Notes: generated from the sequence alone by a model not told the origin. A DNA stretch of 64,000 bases from Ustilago trichophora (GCA_900323505.1 OOIN01000036.1:372001-436000); one strand, 5' to 3'; shown: positions 53,594-64,000, counted from the stretch's first letter. Numbers and translations are program-made.

Positions 53594-54361
53594 GCAGAAG
53601 AGGGCAGACATCAAGATTGTCCTGCAACTGTCACAGCAATTGACATCGTATCGTTGCTCAGCCAGACCACATCTGATATCAGCCCAACCTTGTCTGCTGA
53701 TGAAAGCAGCCCGACATGTAGTTGATGCAACATGTTCTTCAGAGCGACATGGCAGCATGTGCTTCTAGTGGGGTCGTTCTTTTATCGTGCGAAAAAGCCA
53801 ACAGGTCGCAGTCTCGGGTGTTTTCGAAAGACCCTGATTGGCTAAGCCGTGGCAGAAGAGAAGCCAAGCTGGGATTACAAATACCAGCACATGGCTGCGA
53901 CCTGGCAAAGGTTGTCGCATTTGAAATCAACCCAGGCGTAGCGCGCCAGAAAAGTTGAATTTCACGGAAAGAGTCTGGCTCGGATTGAAATGAATTGGAT
54001 CAATTGGAGGGTGAAATTGAATACAACCTCTTTGAAGTTGTGCCAGGCTACAGTTGGAGAATTTTGGAAAGTGTGCGATGGATTTCAAATTTCAACTTGG
54101 TGAGTATTGTAGAAGGTGTATGGTGCGAAAAATCCCGTGTCTGTGAGAGCTGCTCCAGAAGGACTCGGAATGGCTTTTGGAGATTGAGAAGGTCTCCTCT
54201 CATCTCCAGAGTCAAAGCTTCAGAGAGACACCAGACAGACAGTGCGATCACAACTACTCTACTCTGCTGAGAGGTGGATCTTCAATCTTCTCACCGTCAC
54301 CCTTTCCCTATCTCATCTCCTCTTTTTGGGTTAGCCATCCATCACCCTTTTCCTCCGCAAC
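53594..54361. promoter_or_regulatory. Cytochrome c1 promoter and MUS81 3' region
   Basis: 768 bp without supported genes. The last 60 bp before the CYT1 ATG are pyrimidine-rich (leader). Several AAATTTC/GAAATTT words occur at 53917-54097. No TATA box or HAP-type CCAAT block stood out. Confidence 0.35.
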
Positions 54362-56149
54362 ATGGCCAACTTGTTCAACAGCGCGCGAACTGCTTTCCGC
54401 GCCGCCGTCAATGGCTCGGCCGCTTCGGTAGGTATTCTCTAGAAGCTGTTGCATGTCCATACGCCCGCCATCTCGCCATCTCGCCATCTCGCCATCTCGC
54501 CATCTCGCCATCTCGCCATCTCGCCATCTCGCCATCTCGCCATCTCGCCATCTCGCCATCTCGCCATCTCGCCATCTCGCCATCTCGCCGCCTCGCCGCC
54601 TAGCCGATCTGGAGGAAGCCAATCCATGCATCGAAGAAGCGCCGTCCGACATCATCCAGCCATCACCAAACACCAGATAGAGCATAAAGCATGGCGATTC
54701 GCAGACAGTTCAGGTCTGGCATGACCGTCGAAGGAGCATTGAAGGTTGCCAAACACAGCATGACGACCAAAACAGCATCTTCGGAGATGGTTCATATGAT
54801 GCTGTCGACATACGCCAGCTCTGCAAATCATACGGGTCCAGTACCAAGATCAGCATTCTCGCCACTCATGATCACCACAGCTACGTCTGCTTCATGCCAC
54901 GCCACGCCATGTCATGCTATCGCTAGACCTGGTCAGCATCACCAACACCTGCATGAAAGCACTTTCCAGCCCGACACATCAGCGACATACCATCACATTC
55001 GCTTGATCTCTACGCAGCACACTCGTCCACCGAGACTCATTCACAAACTCATCATATGACAGCGTCCATGCTCGGCCATCATCCTAGTCTCGACGTATGG
55101 AGCAGAGACTGGCGCTTCGAATCGACGTTTGGCATTCCGACAAGCGGAACGGCGCGGCGCATTGCATTGCATCACCAACTAGCACCACCCAACATCCGCC
55201 ACATCCAATACTGACCTCTGTTCCTCCCCCCTTCTGTTGCGCACAACAGGTCCGCAACGCCTCGACACAGGCCGGCGCCAACGCCTCTTCTCAGACGTTT
55301 ATGACTTCTCGATCCTCGGCCATTGCCGCCACCGCTGTCGCCGCTGGATCGGTTGCCTGGTACAACCACCTCTACGGCACCCTCCCCTTCTTGGACACTG
55401 CCAGCGCCAACATGGCCGATGAGGGACTTCACCCACCCAAGTACCCCTGGTCTCACTCTGGCGTGTTTGAGACTTTTGACCACGCCTCGATTCGACGTGG
55501 ATACCAGGTATACCGAGAGGTCTGCTCCTCGTGCCACTCTCTCGACCGTATTGCTTGGCGTAACCTTGTTGGACAGTCGCACACTGTCGATGAGGCCAAG
55601 GCCATGGCTGAGGAGGTAGAGTACGAGGATGGTCCCGATGACGAGGGATCCATGTTCCAGCGTCCCGGTAAGCTCGCCGATTACATGCCTCGTCCTTATG
55701 CCAACGATGAGGCTGCTCGAGCTGCCAACGCTGGTGCTCTGCCCCCCGATCTTTCGCTCATGGTCAAGGCCCGTCACGGTGGTGCCGATTACATCTTTGC
55801 TCTTCTCACCGGTTACACCGACCCTCCCGCCGGTGTCAAGGTTCAGGATGGATTGAACTACAACTCTTACTTCCCCGGTACCCAAATCGCCATGGCCCGA
55901 GTTCTCTACGATGGCCTCGTCGACTACGATGACGGTACCCCCGCAACCACCTCGCAGATGGCAAAGGACGTTGTCACTTTCCTCCACTTCTGCGCCGAAC
56001 CCGAACACGACACCAGGAAGAAGATGGGCATGCAGGCCGTCATCATCTTGAGCAGCTTGACCGCCCTCAGCATCTGGGTCAAGCGCTTCAAGTGGGCCGG
56101 TATCAAGAGCCGAAAGATTGTCTACAACCCTCCTACTAGCTCGCACTAA
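54362..56149 (+). CDS. CYT1: Cytochrome c1, heme protein of complex III, two exons
   Basis: Catalytic subunit of the mitochondrial bc1 complex that passes electrons from the Rieske protein to cytochrome c. Exon 1 (54362-54427) codes 22 residues of a presequence (MANLFNSARTAFRAAV, Arg/Ala-rich); exon 2 is 55250-56149; total 321 aa. The long intron (822 bp) contains a minisatellite. The heme site is CSSCH (Cys114, Cys117, His118); the axial Met is in the TQIAMARVLYDG region; GIDRIAWRNLVG-like SLDRIAWRNLVGQ, ADYMPRPYANDEAARAANAGA LPPDLS and YFPGTQIAM are family words; the C-terminal membrane anchor is AVIILSSLTALSIWVKRFKW. A bipartite presequence with hydrophobic sorting signal (SSAIAATAVAAGSVAWYN) precedes it. 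Confidence 0.96.
54467..54586. repeat. Minisatellite, 15 perfect copies of an 8-bp unit, in CYT1 intron
   Basis: GCCATCTC repeated 15 times without error, followed by two degenerate copies (GCCGCCTC, GCCGCCTA) to about 54602. It lies inside the CYT1 intron 40 bp after the donor. Being 8 bp it shifts frame on every copy, so all six-frame readings show repetitive pseudo-peptides. Confidence 0.95.
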
Positions 56150-57391
56150 AACATGGAATCATCCCATAGCGATCTCGGCTTTGTAAGGCTAGTTTCTCAT
56201 CTTTTCTCTTGCTCATATAGTTTTCTTCTTGTGATATTGGGGTGGTGGTGGTCTCGTTAGTGTATGAATGATTGATCTGTTGGTGTAGGAGTGTGCGCGT
56301 TTGCAGGTGGAGCATTTCAAACCTATGATGGACTCCAGCACCACTAGATTTCACAAAGTTAACCCGGCTGCTGTACCTCTTTCCATCTCAGAACGATTGT
56401 GTGGGTAGAAATCGCCATCTGCAACAGCAACAGCAAACGCCGGCCAAAGAATCTATAGGTTTTTTCTGTTGGATAAAGAGCTGTTGGATGTGGGGGCGGG
56501 TGACGAGGCTAGAATTCAAGCAGGGTTTGATGAAGATTGTTCAAGATCAATTGGTGTTTGGTTGGGATAAGCTTCTACTGGTGATATTGAGCTGGGATGT
56601 TGTGCAGAAGGGGAGTTGTGGTGCGGAGGCAGGGAGTGAAGTTGGAGTCATTATTCTTGCGTTTGCTTGAAGTTGTTGTCATGTTTACACCTTGGTGTAG
56701 AGAGTCAAGATGGAAATGGTAGAGCAAAAATTGCACCTTCTATGTCGGGAGATCCTTATCGTACTTTTTGGAGGTGTGCAATTGCTGATGTTACAACAAG
56801 TGCAATGATGTCGGGCTGAATGTCGACATCAATGTTGGAGAGTCAAGTTTGAGGTCGAGATTCGGTCTCGGCCAGAATCCTCAGATGACAAAGGTGTTCG
56901 AAACAAATGCCAAACTTCCCGGCTTGTGGTGTTCTGTCATGGGCTGTCTAACGTCATTTGTGCAACACCTATTGGGTAAGAGAGGCACGCCGAGGAAGTT
57001 ACAGCGACTGCGTTCCTCCTCAGCTCTAAGCAAAGCGTTGACAGCAATGTCTTGAGCAACGAAAGGCAGGTCGGCGAGCAGCTCACTAAGATATGAATTC
57101 GCAACCCGTTTTTGCGTACTCGAGAACTCAAACACACACTTCAGTAAAAAAGCAAAAAAAAAGAGAAGAGGATGTGAAGACGCCAAGACTCGTCATTATG
57201 ACCATCGATCGATGGAGGTTTTATACAAATACAAGGGGTCTTGCAACGGGTTGTGGGATTCGAGCTACGGCAGTGTTGTGTCAAATGAGTTAACGTTTAA
57301 ACGCAAAAGAGCCGTCGAGAGACGTCGAAGATTTTTGGGTGGGGACTACAAGGAAGGGGGGGAGGGACAACGCGATTGGGTGAGAAAGCGT
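56150..57391. other. Intergenic: convergent 3' ends of CYT1 and ribosomal P2
   Basis: 1242 bp without a supported gene. Short frames on both strands have no domain. The right half is purine-rich near 57306-57375. No RNA gene recognised. Confidence 0.35.
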
Positions 57392-57727
57392 TTAGTCGAA
57401 GAGACCGAAGCCCATGTCGTCGTCGGACTCCTCCTTCTCCTCCTCCTTCTTCTCCTCCTCCTTGGCGGCGGCACCACCGGCGGCGGGGGCGGCGCCACCG
57501 GCAGCAGCAGCGGGGGCAGCACCACCCGAAGGGACGGAAGCGAGCTTCTCCTGACCCTCGGCGATCAAGGTGTTGATGTCCTTGCCGTTAAGCTCCTCGA
57601 TGAGCTTGTCGAGACGCTCGGCGTCGGCCTCAACACCGACGGTCTCGAGGAGAGCCTTGATGTCGGCAGCGGAAGGAGACTCCTTACCGCCGAGGGTGAG
57701 CAAGAGGTAGGCTGCGATGTGCTTCAT
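57392..57727 (-). CDS. RPP2: 60S acidic ribosomal protein P2
   Basis: 111-aa stalk protein that, as P1/P2 dimers on P0, recruits translation GTPases. [20 protein letters not shown] is the P2 dimerisation N-terminus, [18 protein letters not shown] and [12 protein letters not shown] follow, then an Ala/Gly hinge, the acidic [12 protein letters not shown] and the invariant terminal [11 protein letters not shown] that binds elongation factors and ribotoxins. P1 proteins begin differently, so this is P2. The ATG at 57727 is preceded by CTTTCAG-AACAAA, which looks like an intron acceptor 7 bases before the start, so a 5' UTR intron is probable (donor not certain, GTATGT near 58306 is one candidate). 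No coding intron. Confidence 0.96.
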   Translation of the reverse strand: MKHIAAYLLLTLGGKESPSAADIKALLETVGVEADAERLDKLIEELNGKDINTLIAEGQEKLASVPSGGAAPAAAAGGAAPAAGGAAAKEEEKKEEEKEESDDDMGFGLFD

Positions 57728-58963
57728 TTTGTTCTGAAAGTGGGTGGAATGGGTGTTGTGTGAAGAAAAAGTGCCGGCCGCAAATCCGCAAATGGGGCTT
57801 TGATCCAAAGAAGGAAGACTTGTGGACTGTAGGATGACACCGTTTTCCCAAAAGACAACAGCCAAAGTGGTAAGCGACTTGTTCAAAGAAGATGTTGTGT
57901 TGGATAGAGACGATGGAGATGATTCGACGAGACGGTGTGGTGCCCTAGCATCTTGCATGCGATTCTCCTTCAAGACACGCTGTCCTGTTTCTCCACTCAG
58001 CCGGTCTGTTCGGAAGCCGATCAGGGTATTGTCCTGAAATGAACGTGCCCAAGCTTGTTCTGCCCGTTGCTGCTACGGACATCTTCATGGTCTATCCCAA
58101 TAGGCTGGAGCATGACGCTGGCCTCCTAGCATTTCCGGGATGTATGTCCGCTTTGGTCGCCTCACGCTGACTACTCCCACCAACCACAACCTCCATTGCT
58201 TCCATTCCTGCCGTTGCTGCTGAAGCTGAAGCTTATGCTAGTGCTGATGATGAGAGCCATCCTCGTATCGTCGTTATGACGTCTCCATCATGTGTAAGCT
58301 ACATACCTAGGTACTTTTGAAGAAAGTTCGTGGAGAGAAGACAAGAAAGTGAGCGTCACTGTCGGGTTGACATTCGCTCTCTGGCACCTCGAATCGGGGG
58401 GCCTTTGGCTGTCCAAGTCTGCGCCAATTTGGGCAGGCAGAGAGAGCGGTGTGCAGGCTCAATCTTGAGAAATTGGCGCCTGGCAATTTTGAGCGATTTC
58501 GGATCCGAGAAACTGACCAAAATTACACGGCCTGCCAAAAATGTGCTGAGAAGCGTGGGAACTTTTGCAAATTTGGCACGGATTTCGAGATTTTGAAGCC
58601 AGACGTAGAGAGGCACTACAGCAGTATGGGCGAAAATTGGCGCAGGACTTTGTCGTTGAATTGCTGGCTTTTGAAGCGTTGAGGTTGGGCAATGCTTGAA
58701 TTTGGAAAGAGAGCCTTTCTCGAGGAGTGATTTTGAGCAGAGTGGACGAGACTGGATCCGCTGTGTCTGGATTCGAGCTCTGCGCTGCAACTCCAAGAAT
58801 CCCAAGGGGAGAGCGAGAATGAGACTGAGTTGTTCAGACTGCTTGCTGTCTGCCGTTGGAGAGTGTGAGCGAGAGAGTCGAGCGGAGGGCTCAGAGAGAG
58901 AGACATCGAAGTTGCGCCGCCGTCATTCTACCTTCTTTCTCCTCACCATCAAGATTGCCCAAC
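57728..58963. promoter_or_regulatory. Divergent upstream region of P2 and uS19
   Basis: 1236 bp shared by two ribosomal genes. AAATTGGCGC occurs three times: inverted at 58421-58430, and direct at 58470-58479 and 58634-58643. TCGAGATTTTG at 58585-58595 is close to the complement of the CAAATCTCGA word of other ribosomal promoters here. The last 50 bp before uS19 are pyrimidine-rich (leader). Confidence 0.5.
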
Positions 58964-60076
58964 ATGTAAGTAGCACCTTGCTGCTCGAGGTGGGATTATG
59001 CTTCTGGGATCGACACAACATACGCAGCACATACATACGACACTACAGCACGCTTCGCCTAGACATCATCACAACATGCATCCACAACACTAGCAGACAC
59101 ACAAGAAGTTATCGTCAGACAGACTCGACATCATAGTCATGGGGTTTGACGCAAGGTCAAGATGAGGCATCGCAACACAAGCATCACTATCACTTGCGTC
59201 GAGGTCTAGAGCAACGATGAAGGGCACGATCAATGTTCTTGGAGGGCCGTCTGGAATGCAAGTCAAATGGGTCGATGAAGTATTTCCAGCAACGTCGGAC
59301 AACGACAAAAAAAGAATCATTCAGATTGCAGGAGTGATACCGCAGACAGCAATGGTGTCATCTCTTTTTCGGCGAAAACTTCATCCTTAGACATCGTCAT
59401 TCATAGCGATTCCGATCGCAGATGGAAGAATCTTGATCTAAGCCCAAATATCCGCAGTCAAGATCCTGGCAGCACCTCACTTCGACAATCACACCAACAA
59501 TATTTTGTGCAGTCGATCTCAGAAGCATATTCGCCCAGAATCACATCCAACCAACCAACGTTCCTTTTGAACATTGAGCTGACAGTTATTACAACGTTTT
59601 ATCATTGACTTTGAAACTCCTTCAGGGATGACTACGACGCCGCCGCCGCTGCCGAGCTCAAGCGCAAGCGAACTTTCCGCAAGTTCACCTACCGTGGTGT
59701 AGAGCTCGACTCTCTCCTCGACATGTCCAACGAGGACTTTATGTCGCTCGTCCACGCCCGTGCCCGCAGAAAGTTCCAGCGTGGTCTTAAGCGCAAGCCC
59801 ATGGGTCTCATCAAGCGTCTCCGTAAGGCCAAGGCCGAGTGCGAGCCCAACGAGAAGCCCGCCACCGTCAAGACCCACTTGCGTGACATGATCATCGTCC
59901 CCGAGATGATTGGCTCCATGATCGGCATCTACACCGGTCGCTTCTTCGTCAACACCGAGATCAAGCCCGAGATGGTCGGTCACTACCTTGGCGAGTTCGC
60001 CATGACCTACATCCCCACCCGTCACGGTGCCAAGGGTAAGGGTGCTACCGTCGACCGATTCCTCCCCATCCGATAA
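58964..60076 (+). CDS. RPS15: 40S ribosomal protein uS19 (RPS15), start codon split by intron
   Basis: 150-aa small-subunit protein. The coding sequence is 58964-58965 (the bases AT) joined to 59626-60076, so the ATG is made across the splice junction (AT|GTAAGT ... TTCAG|GGATGAC; intron 660 bp). After splicing the context is AACATGG, a good initiator. The protein begins [21 protein letters not shown] and shows the uS19 words [70 protein letters not shown] and ends DRFLPIR. No other in-frame ATG exists before the conserved N-terminus, since the nearest internal ATGs would delete it or lie out of frame. Convergent with uL18. Confidence 0.93.
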
Positions 60077-60835
60077 ATGCCTCGCGCATCCAATTTGGTT
60101 TCGGTTTCCTGGTTTCTTCTCTTCCAAAACATACACACACATTACTCTCGAATTGGCAATTTTTGAACCGGTTCATCTCCGTTCAATAAGCCTAGGGTCG
60201 ACACTTGTCCAGTGTCTTCCTCATGTACTTTTCCATCCCCCTCTCCGGCCAACTCAACCGAGCCCCATGGCCAGCTCAAAACCCAAAAACGAATTCTCAA
60301 TTCACGAGCATAGCATCCTATTTTTATTACTGAATGTGTCTTGTTTGATTGTGTGAGCTATTTTTCGAGACAATGAGAGAGATCTTGGAGATGTTGATCG
60401 AGGACGCTCTCTTGAGAAAATATCTGGATAAAGATTTGGTTGCCGTCAGGCTTCTGTCGGGAAGTGTTGCACAAAACGCGGGCTTTCGCCTGTGTTCACC
60501 CTTTGCGTATCTACATCAACCTGGAGACTCATTTCTCAATTGAGATGACAATGACAATGCACAGAAAGCACAAACAACAAGATGGAGATGATGGTACAAA
60601 CGACTTGATAAAAGTCGATGGTATTGCAGTATGCATAGTGATCCGTCTCCATCAGAATCATCGATCGATGTTGATGTTGACGATCATTTTTGGTTTATGA
60701 TATACTAGCCGTTGCCGAATTGAAGGCTTCGACTAGTGCACATGGGGGATGAATGAATGAAAAGATGCGAAGGGAGAAAGGAGGGTTGAAGCCAAAGAAG
60801 GTAAAAAGCCTGAAGAGCACACAAGATCGAGATGC
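60077..60835. other. Intergenic: convergent 3' ends of uS19 and uL18
   Basis: 759 bp between convergent stops. T/C-rich 3' UTR-like sequence; short frames only. No RNA gene recognised. Confidence 0.4.
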
Positions 60836-62001
60836 TTAGAGGTCGGCACCGGCCTTGAAGGCGGCGATCTTGTCTGCGATCTTGGCCTTGCGCTGCTCGT
60901 AGGTGAGCTTGGTAGCCTTGTACTTCTTGGACTCGGCGGCCCAGTTCTTGGCGGTCTTGTCGGAAGGGGTGAAGCTGGGGTCCTCGCGAATCTTCTCAAA
61001 GGCCTCGGTCCACATGTCCTCGAGGTCCTCGGAGCCGACCTCCTGCTCGAGGGCGGTGGAGAACTGCTTCTTGAATCGCTCGTCATCTTCCTCCTCGAGC
61101 GACTCCATGTATTCGGCGACGTGGCCACCGTAGATGTAAGAGCGGAGGAGTTCGGCGTCGAGCTCCTTGGCCTCGGGGTCGAAACCGGGGAATCGCTTCT
61201 CAGAGTGGGGGACAAAGATTCCACCGTCCGAGGCACCCTTGAGGGCACCAAAGACACGCGAACCGGTCGAGGTGCGCTTCAGACCAACGTCGAGGAAACA
61301 CTTGAAGGGGCGGGGCTCGTCGTCTCCGAGGGGCTCAACCTCGGCCATCTCTCCATCGGGCTCGGTGACACCCTCGTACTTGTCGGCGAGACCGAGGATG
61401 GTCAACGCACGACGAGCGACAAGGAGACCGGTGGCGTAAGCGGCGGTCCAGTTGGAAAGACCGGTCTTGACACCGTAGCGGGGGAGCTCCTTGGAAGAAG
61501 CCTGGGTGAGGACGTAGTCACCGTTGATCTTGGCGTGAACAATCTGGCAGGTGACGTATCGGTTGGAGAAACGGACAACGAGACGGTACTTGGGAGCGTT
61601 GTACTTGTTCTTGGCCTGCGAAACGAGACGCTTGCGGGCGTAGTAGTCGGTACGGCCCTCTCGTCGTCGTCGGTACTTGACCTGGTAACGAGAGAAGTAG
61701 GCGCTAGACTTGACAGTCTTGACGAAAGGCTGTTGGAGTGCATTGTGTAGAGAGTCGGTTGCATGGTTCATTGGGTAAGTATGGCTTGTTCACCATGGTT
61801 CGCTAGGCGATAGACATGTCGACAACATCATCAAGTACACCATCCTTCGATCTTTGACTGTTTGAACCCAATGCTTCCGTGTCGATTGCTGGTCCTAAGT
61901 TGTGATCTGCACCTGATGCATGGATGGCGCAACGGCACATCACAACGAAGGGCTATACGGGATGCTGTCGACATGATACTGCTTGATCATCTACTCACCA
62001 T
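60836..62001 (-). CDS. RPL5: 60S ribosomal protein uL18 (RPL5), initiator-only first exon
   Basis: 298-aa protein that carries 5S rRNA into the central protuberance. The coding start is an ATG alone (62001-61999) followed by donor GTGAGT; exon 2 is 61729-60836 after CAACAG (intron 269 bp). The spliced start M-PFVKTVKSSAYFSRYQVKYRRRREG matches the family exactly. Also present: KNKYNAPKYRLVVRFSN, GYGVKTGLTN-like RYGVKTGLSNWTAAYATGLL, FLDVGLKRTSTGSRVFGALKGASDGG and the C-terminal KATKLTYEQRKAKI helix. Length equals yeast Rpl5 (297 aa). The unspliced reading would replace the N-terminus with unrelated residues. Divergent from eL15. Confidence 0.95.
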
Positions 62002-62612
62002 CTTGGGTAATCTTGAGGCTGATGGCTTCAGGCTTGGTGATCAGGAAGGAGGATGGCGAGCCATTCTTGGACTATGGACCCTCGCTGATGCTGCCCTGCT
62101 GCCCTGCTGTGCTGCTGTGCTGCTGTGCTGCTCGTCTGGCTTGCCTTGGCTCAGTGTCGCAACTGAGTCTTTGGCTGCTACTCGGTCTGTCTCGAATTCC
62201 AAAAGACTCACTCTGCTGCCGTGTTGAGCTGGAGCAGGCTTCGTGGCTGCGACGTCCAAAAAGCTTCGCAAAATTGTCCACCGCCGAACGCGGTTCCGAA
62301 TAAGCTCGGCCGAGCTTTGATTGGATTTTCGCCCTGTTCATTTTTATGGCTTTCTCTGGCTGCAGGCTCAAATTTTAGCATCACGTGTGGCCTCTTCGCT
62401 CTAAGGCCATGGTCGAGAATGTCAAATCTCGAACGAGAAGCGAAACACAAGACCTCTGTAGAGAGTGGCAGGCGAATGAAGGCACGATTCGAAATGTTAG
62501 CACAGAGTCGTGGCTCTGGCTCTGCAAAGTCAGAGAGTGGCTAACCAGTTGCTCATCGTCGCAGCTTCTCCTTCTCGACACCCTACGACTTCGTCATCAA
62601 GAATCATACAAG
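62002..62612. promoter_or_regulatory. Divergent promoter of uL18 and eL15, with CTG-rich repeat
   Basis: Shared upstream region of two 60S genes. It holds CACGTG at 62382-62387 and CAAATCTCGA at 62423-62432, both also in the BUD20/eL33 promoter. An imperfect CTGCTGTG/CCTGCTGC repeat spans about 62091-62134. The right end is a probable 5' UTR exon of eL15, ending ACAAG before GTAAGA at 62613. Confidence 0.5.
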
Positions 62613-63114
62613 GTAAGACTCGCAGCACCTTAGACCACCTTATCGACAATAAACGAACCTTTCAGCAAACGTAGCCCAGCCACCAACCACTAGCTTCACT
62701 CGCAGGCATTGACATCAACTTCATCACCAACACACACACCAACCATTGGAACGAACGCATAAGATGTAAGGAAATGCACGACAAACAAACAATGATCAAC
62801 ACACGATAGCAATGCAGCATCGCACATACGCACGCATCCTCGACATACCAATCCAACCGCACGCCAACATCACCAACAACATCGGAATCAGCACGGCTAC
62901 GTTTCTGGGACGTTTAGTACCCTCTGCATTCCAGGACCGTTTCTTCGAGTTGTAGTAGCATCTCTTCCTGCTTCGGAAGCATGCGAACCGCTTAGAATTG
63001 TGTTCTGGTGCGAGGCGTCGACCTTTTGAGTCCCCTCTGTTCACGATTGCTTGAAAGCTCGTGCTAACCAACTTGCCTCTCTTTGATAAATCTTTTGACA
63101 ACCTAAAACAACAG
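62613..63114 (+). other. Probable 5' UTR intron of eL15
   Basis: GTAAGA after CATACAAG and AACAG immediately before ATGGGT; TGCTAAC at 63062-63068 and TTTTGACAAC near 63096 are possible branch sites. 502 bp, no open reading frame of note and no clear C/D or H/ACA snoRNA signature. Confidence 0.6.
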
Positions 63115-64000
63115 ATGGGTGCCTACAAATACGTCGAGGAGCTCTACAAGAAGAAGCAGAGCGATGTGCTCCGATTCCTTCTCCGTGTTCGGTTAGTATC
63201 CAAACACATCTTCAGCCACACAACCTCGCGATCGCTTTTTTCAACCCGACCAGCTATTCGTTGCAAAGCAGACTCGGTGGTCCATGTCGCATCTTTGTCG
63301 TCGTCTTTGGCTTGCACTTGGTCTGGCGCCGGTCAAGGTCCGGAGGTGCACTTTGTTCGCGATGGAAGCAAGTAGTGGCAGAACGACGTTGTTGCTCGGC
63401 ATAGATTACGGAGACATTCGAGGGCAAAGATTTTGGGACTGCTGCGTCTTGGACGTTAGACGCTCTCAGGTCTAGTTCTTGCTCTGCTTCACCCTTTTCA
63501 ATGGCTTGCGCAGCTCTGCTCTGCGACCTTTGCAACATCACGATGCGAGACACAGTCCAATCTTCTTTGACTATCAGACCATGGCGACCAAAAGTTCAAT
63601 CGATGCCGCAGTGTTCGCTGTGTCGTCGGCCAAACCTGCCGATCACCGACAACGCCAAGCAGACGTCGTGCGCACCAGCGTTGATGTCGATTGATGAAAG
63701 CGACAGCGAGGTTCCACCAACCTGAGCCGCCCAAACGATATGCTAACCTCTTCATCCCATCCCCTCTCTTTTCACTCCAACAGATGCTGGGAGTACCGTC
63801 AGCTCAACGTGATCCACCGAGCTTCGCGCCCCTCGCGTCTTGACAAGGCCCACCGTCTTGGCTACAAGTCCAAGCAGGGTTACGTCATCTACCGCATCCG
63901 TGTTCGTCGCGGTAACCGCAAGAAGCCCGTCCCCAAGGGTGCCACTTACGGCAAGCCCGTTCGTCAGGGTGTCAACCACCTCAAGTACCAGCGTTCGCTT
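63115..64000 (+). CDS. RPL15: 60S ribosomal protein eL15 (RPL15), 3' partial
   Basis: First 98 residues of a family about 204 aa long; the gene runs off the window end. Exons 63115-63191 and 63784 onward (592-bp intron, GTTAGT/AACAG, phase 2). Exon 1 codes [25 protein letters not shown]; exon 2 continues [58 protein letters not shown]. The ATG is directly preceded by an acceptor (ACAACAG), so a 5' UTR intron (62613-63114) ends exactly at the start codon, the same position pattern as eL33, uL18 and uS19. Confidence 0.95.

Noticed and set aside
54467..54602. Possible CRISPR array
   Set aside because: Copies are contiguous 8-bp tandem units without spacers; the host is eukaryotic.
54308..54724. 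Frames coding repetitive ARWRDGEM or HLAISPSR peptides
   Set aside because: They are translations of the 8-bp minisatellite in the CYT1 intron in different frames, not genes.
58966..59625. C/D snoRNA in ribosomal-protein introns
   Set aside because: C-box-like words (for example CGATGAA) lack paired D boxes and terminal stems at proper spacing in the introns of uS19, eL33, eL15 and uL18.

Overview
This 64 kb window is nuclear DNA of a filamentous or dimorphic fungus, most likely a basidiomycete smut relative (Ustilaginomycetes). The basis is gene density (about 26 protein genes, roughly one per 2.4 kb), genes with few short introns of about 80-105 bp (GTAAGT or GTGAGT donors), GC-rich third codon positions that create long antisense shadow ORFs, and protein families typical of fungi (Zn2Cys6 factor, Hse1, single-chain acetyl-CoA carboxylase, App1-type phosphatase). 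The lineage call is an inference; no species marker was searched.

Left part (1-32 kb): the 3' end of a mitochondrial-type asparaginyl-tRNA synthetase; Deg1/Pus3 pseudouridine synthase; a PAM2/UBA-like/CCCH/DUF1771/Smr RNA-binding protein; the transcription elongation factor Paf1; a Zn2Cys6 regulator whose zinc cluster is split by an intron; five-exon SKP1; methylenetetrahydrofolate reductase; App1-like phosphatidate phosphatase; the ESCRT-0 subunit Hse1; a cytochrome b5-domain protein; a coiled-coil protein with a possible Spc34-like N-terminus; AMP deaminase; the replication clamp loader subunit RFC3; and nucleoporin Nup85.

Middle (32-54 kb): Bud20 is divergent from ribosomal protein eL33; a DUF1746 membrane protein is divergent from a Scm3-like candidate CENP-A chaperone; a three-exon dsRBD-like small protein; acetyl-CoA carboxylase (2181 aa), preceded by an unusually long 3.6 kb gene-free stretch; then MUS81.

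Right end (54-64 kb): cytochrome c1, followed by a ribosomal-protein neighbourhood (P2, uS19, uL18, eL15). All the ribosomal genes except perhaps P2 have an intron exactly at the initiator codon, and in uS19 the intron splits the ATG itself. The genes are unlinked housekeeping functions and no operon-like system, transposon, CRISPR array, tRNA or rRNA was recognised. The best leads are the split start codon and initiator introns of ribosomal genes, motifs shared by their promoters, the Scm3-like and dsRBD-like proteins, the PAM2-Smr architecture, and a frame-neutral MUS81 intron.
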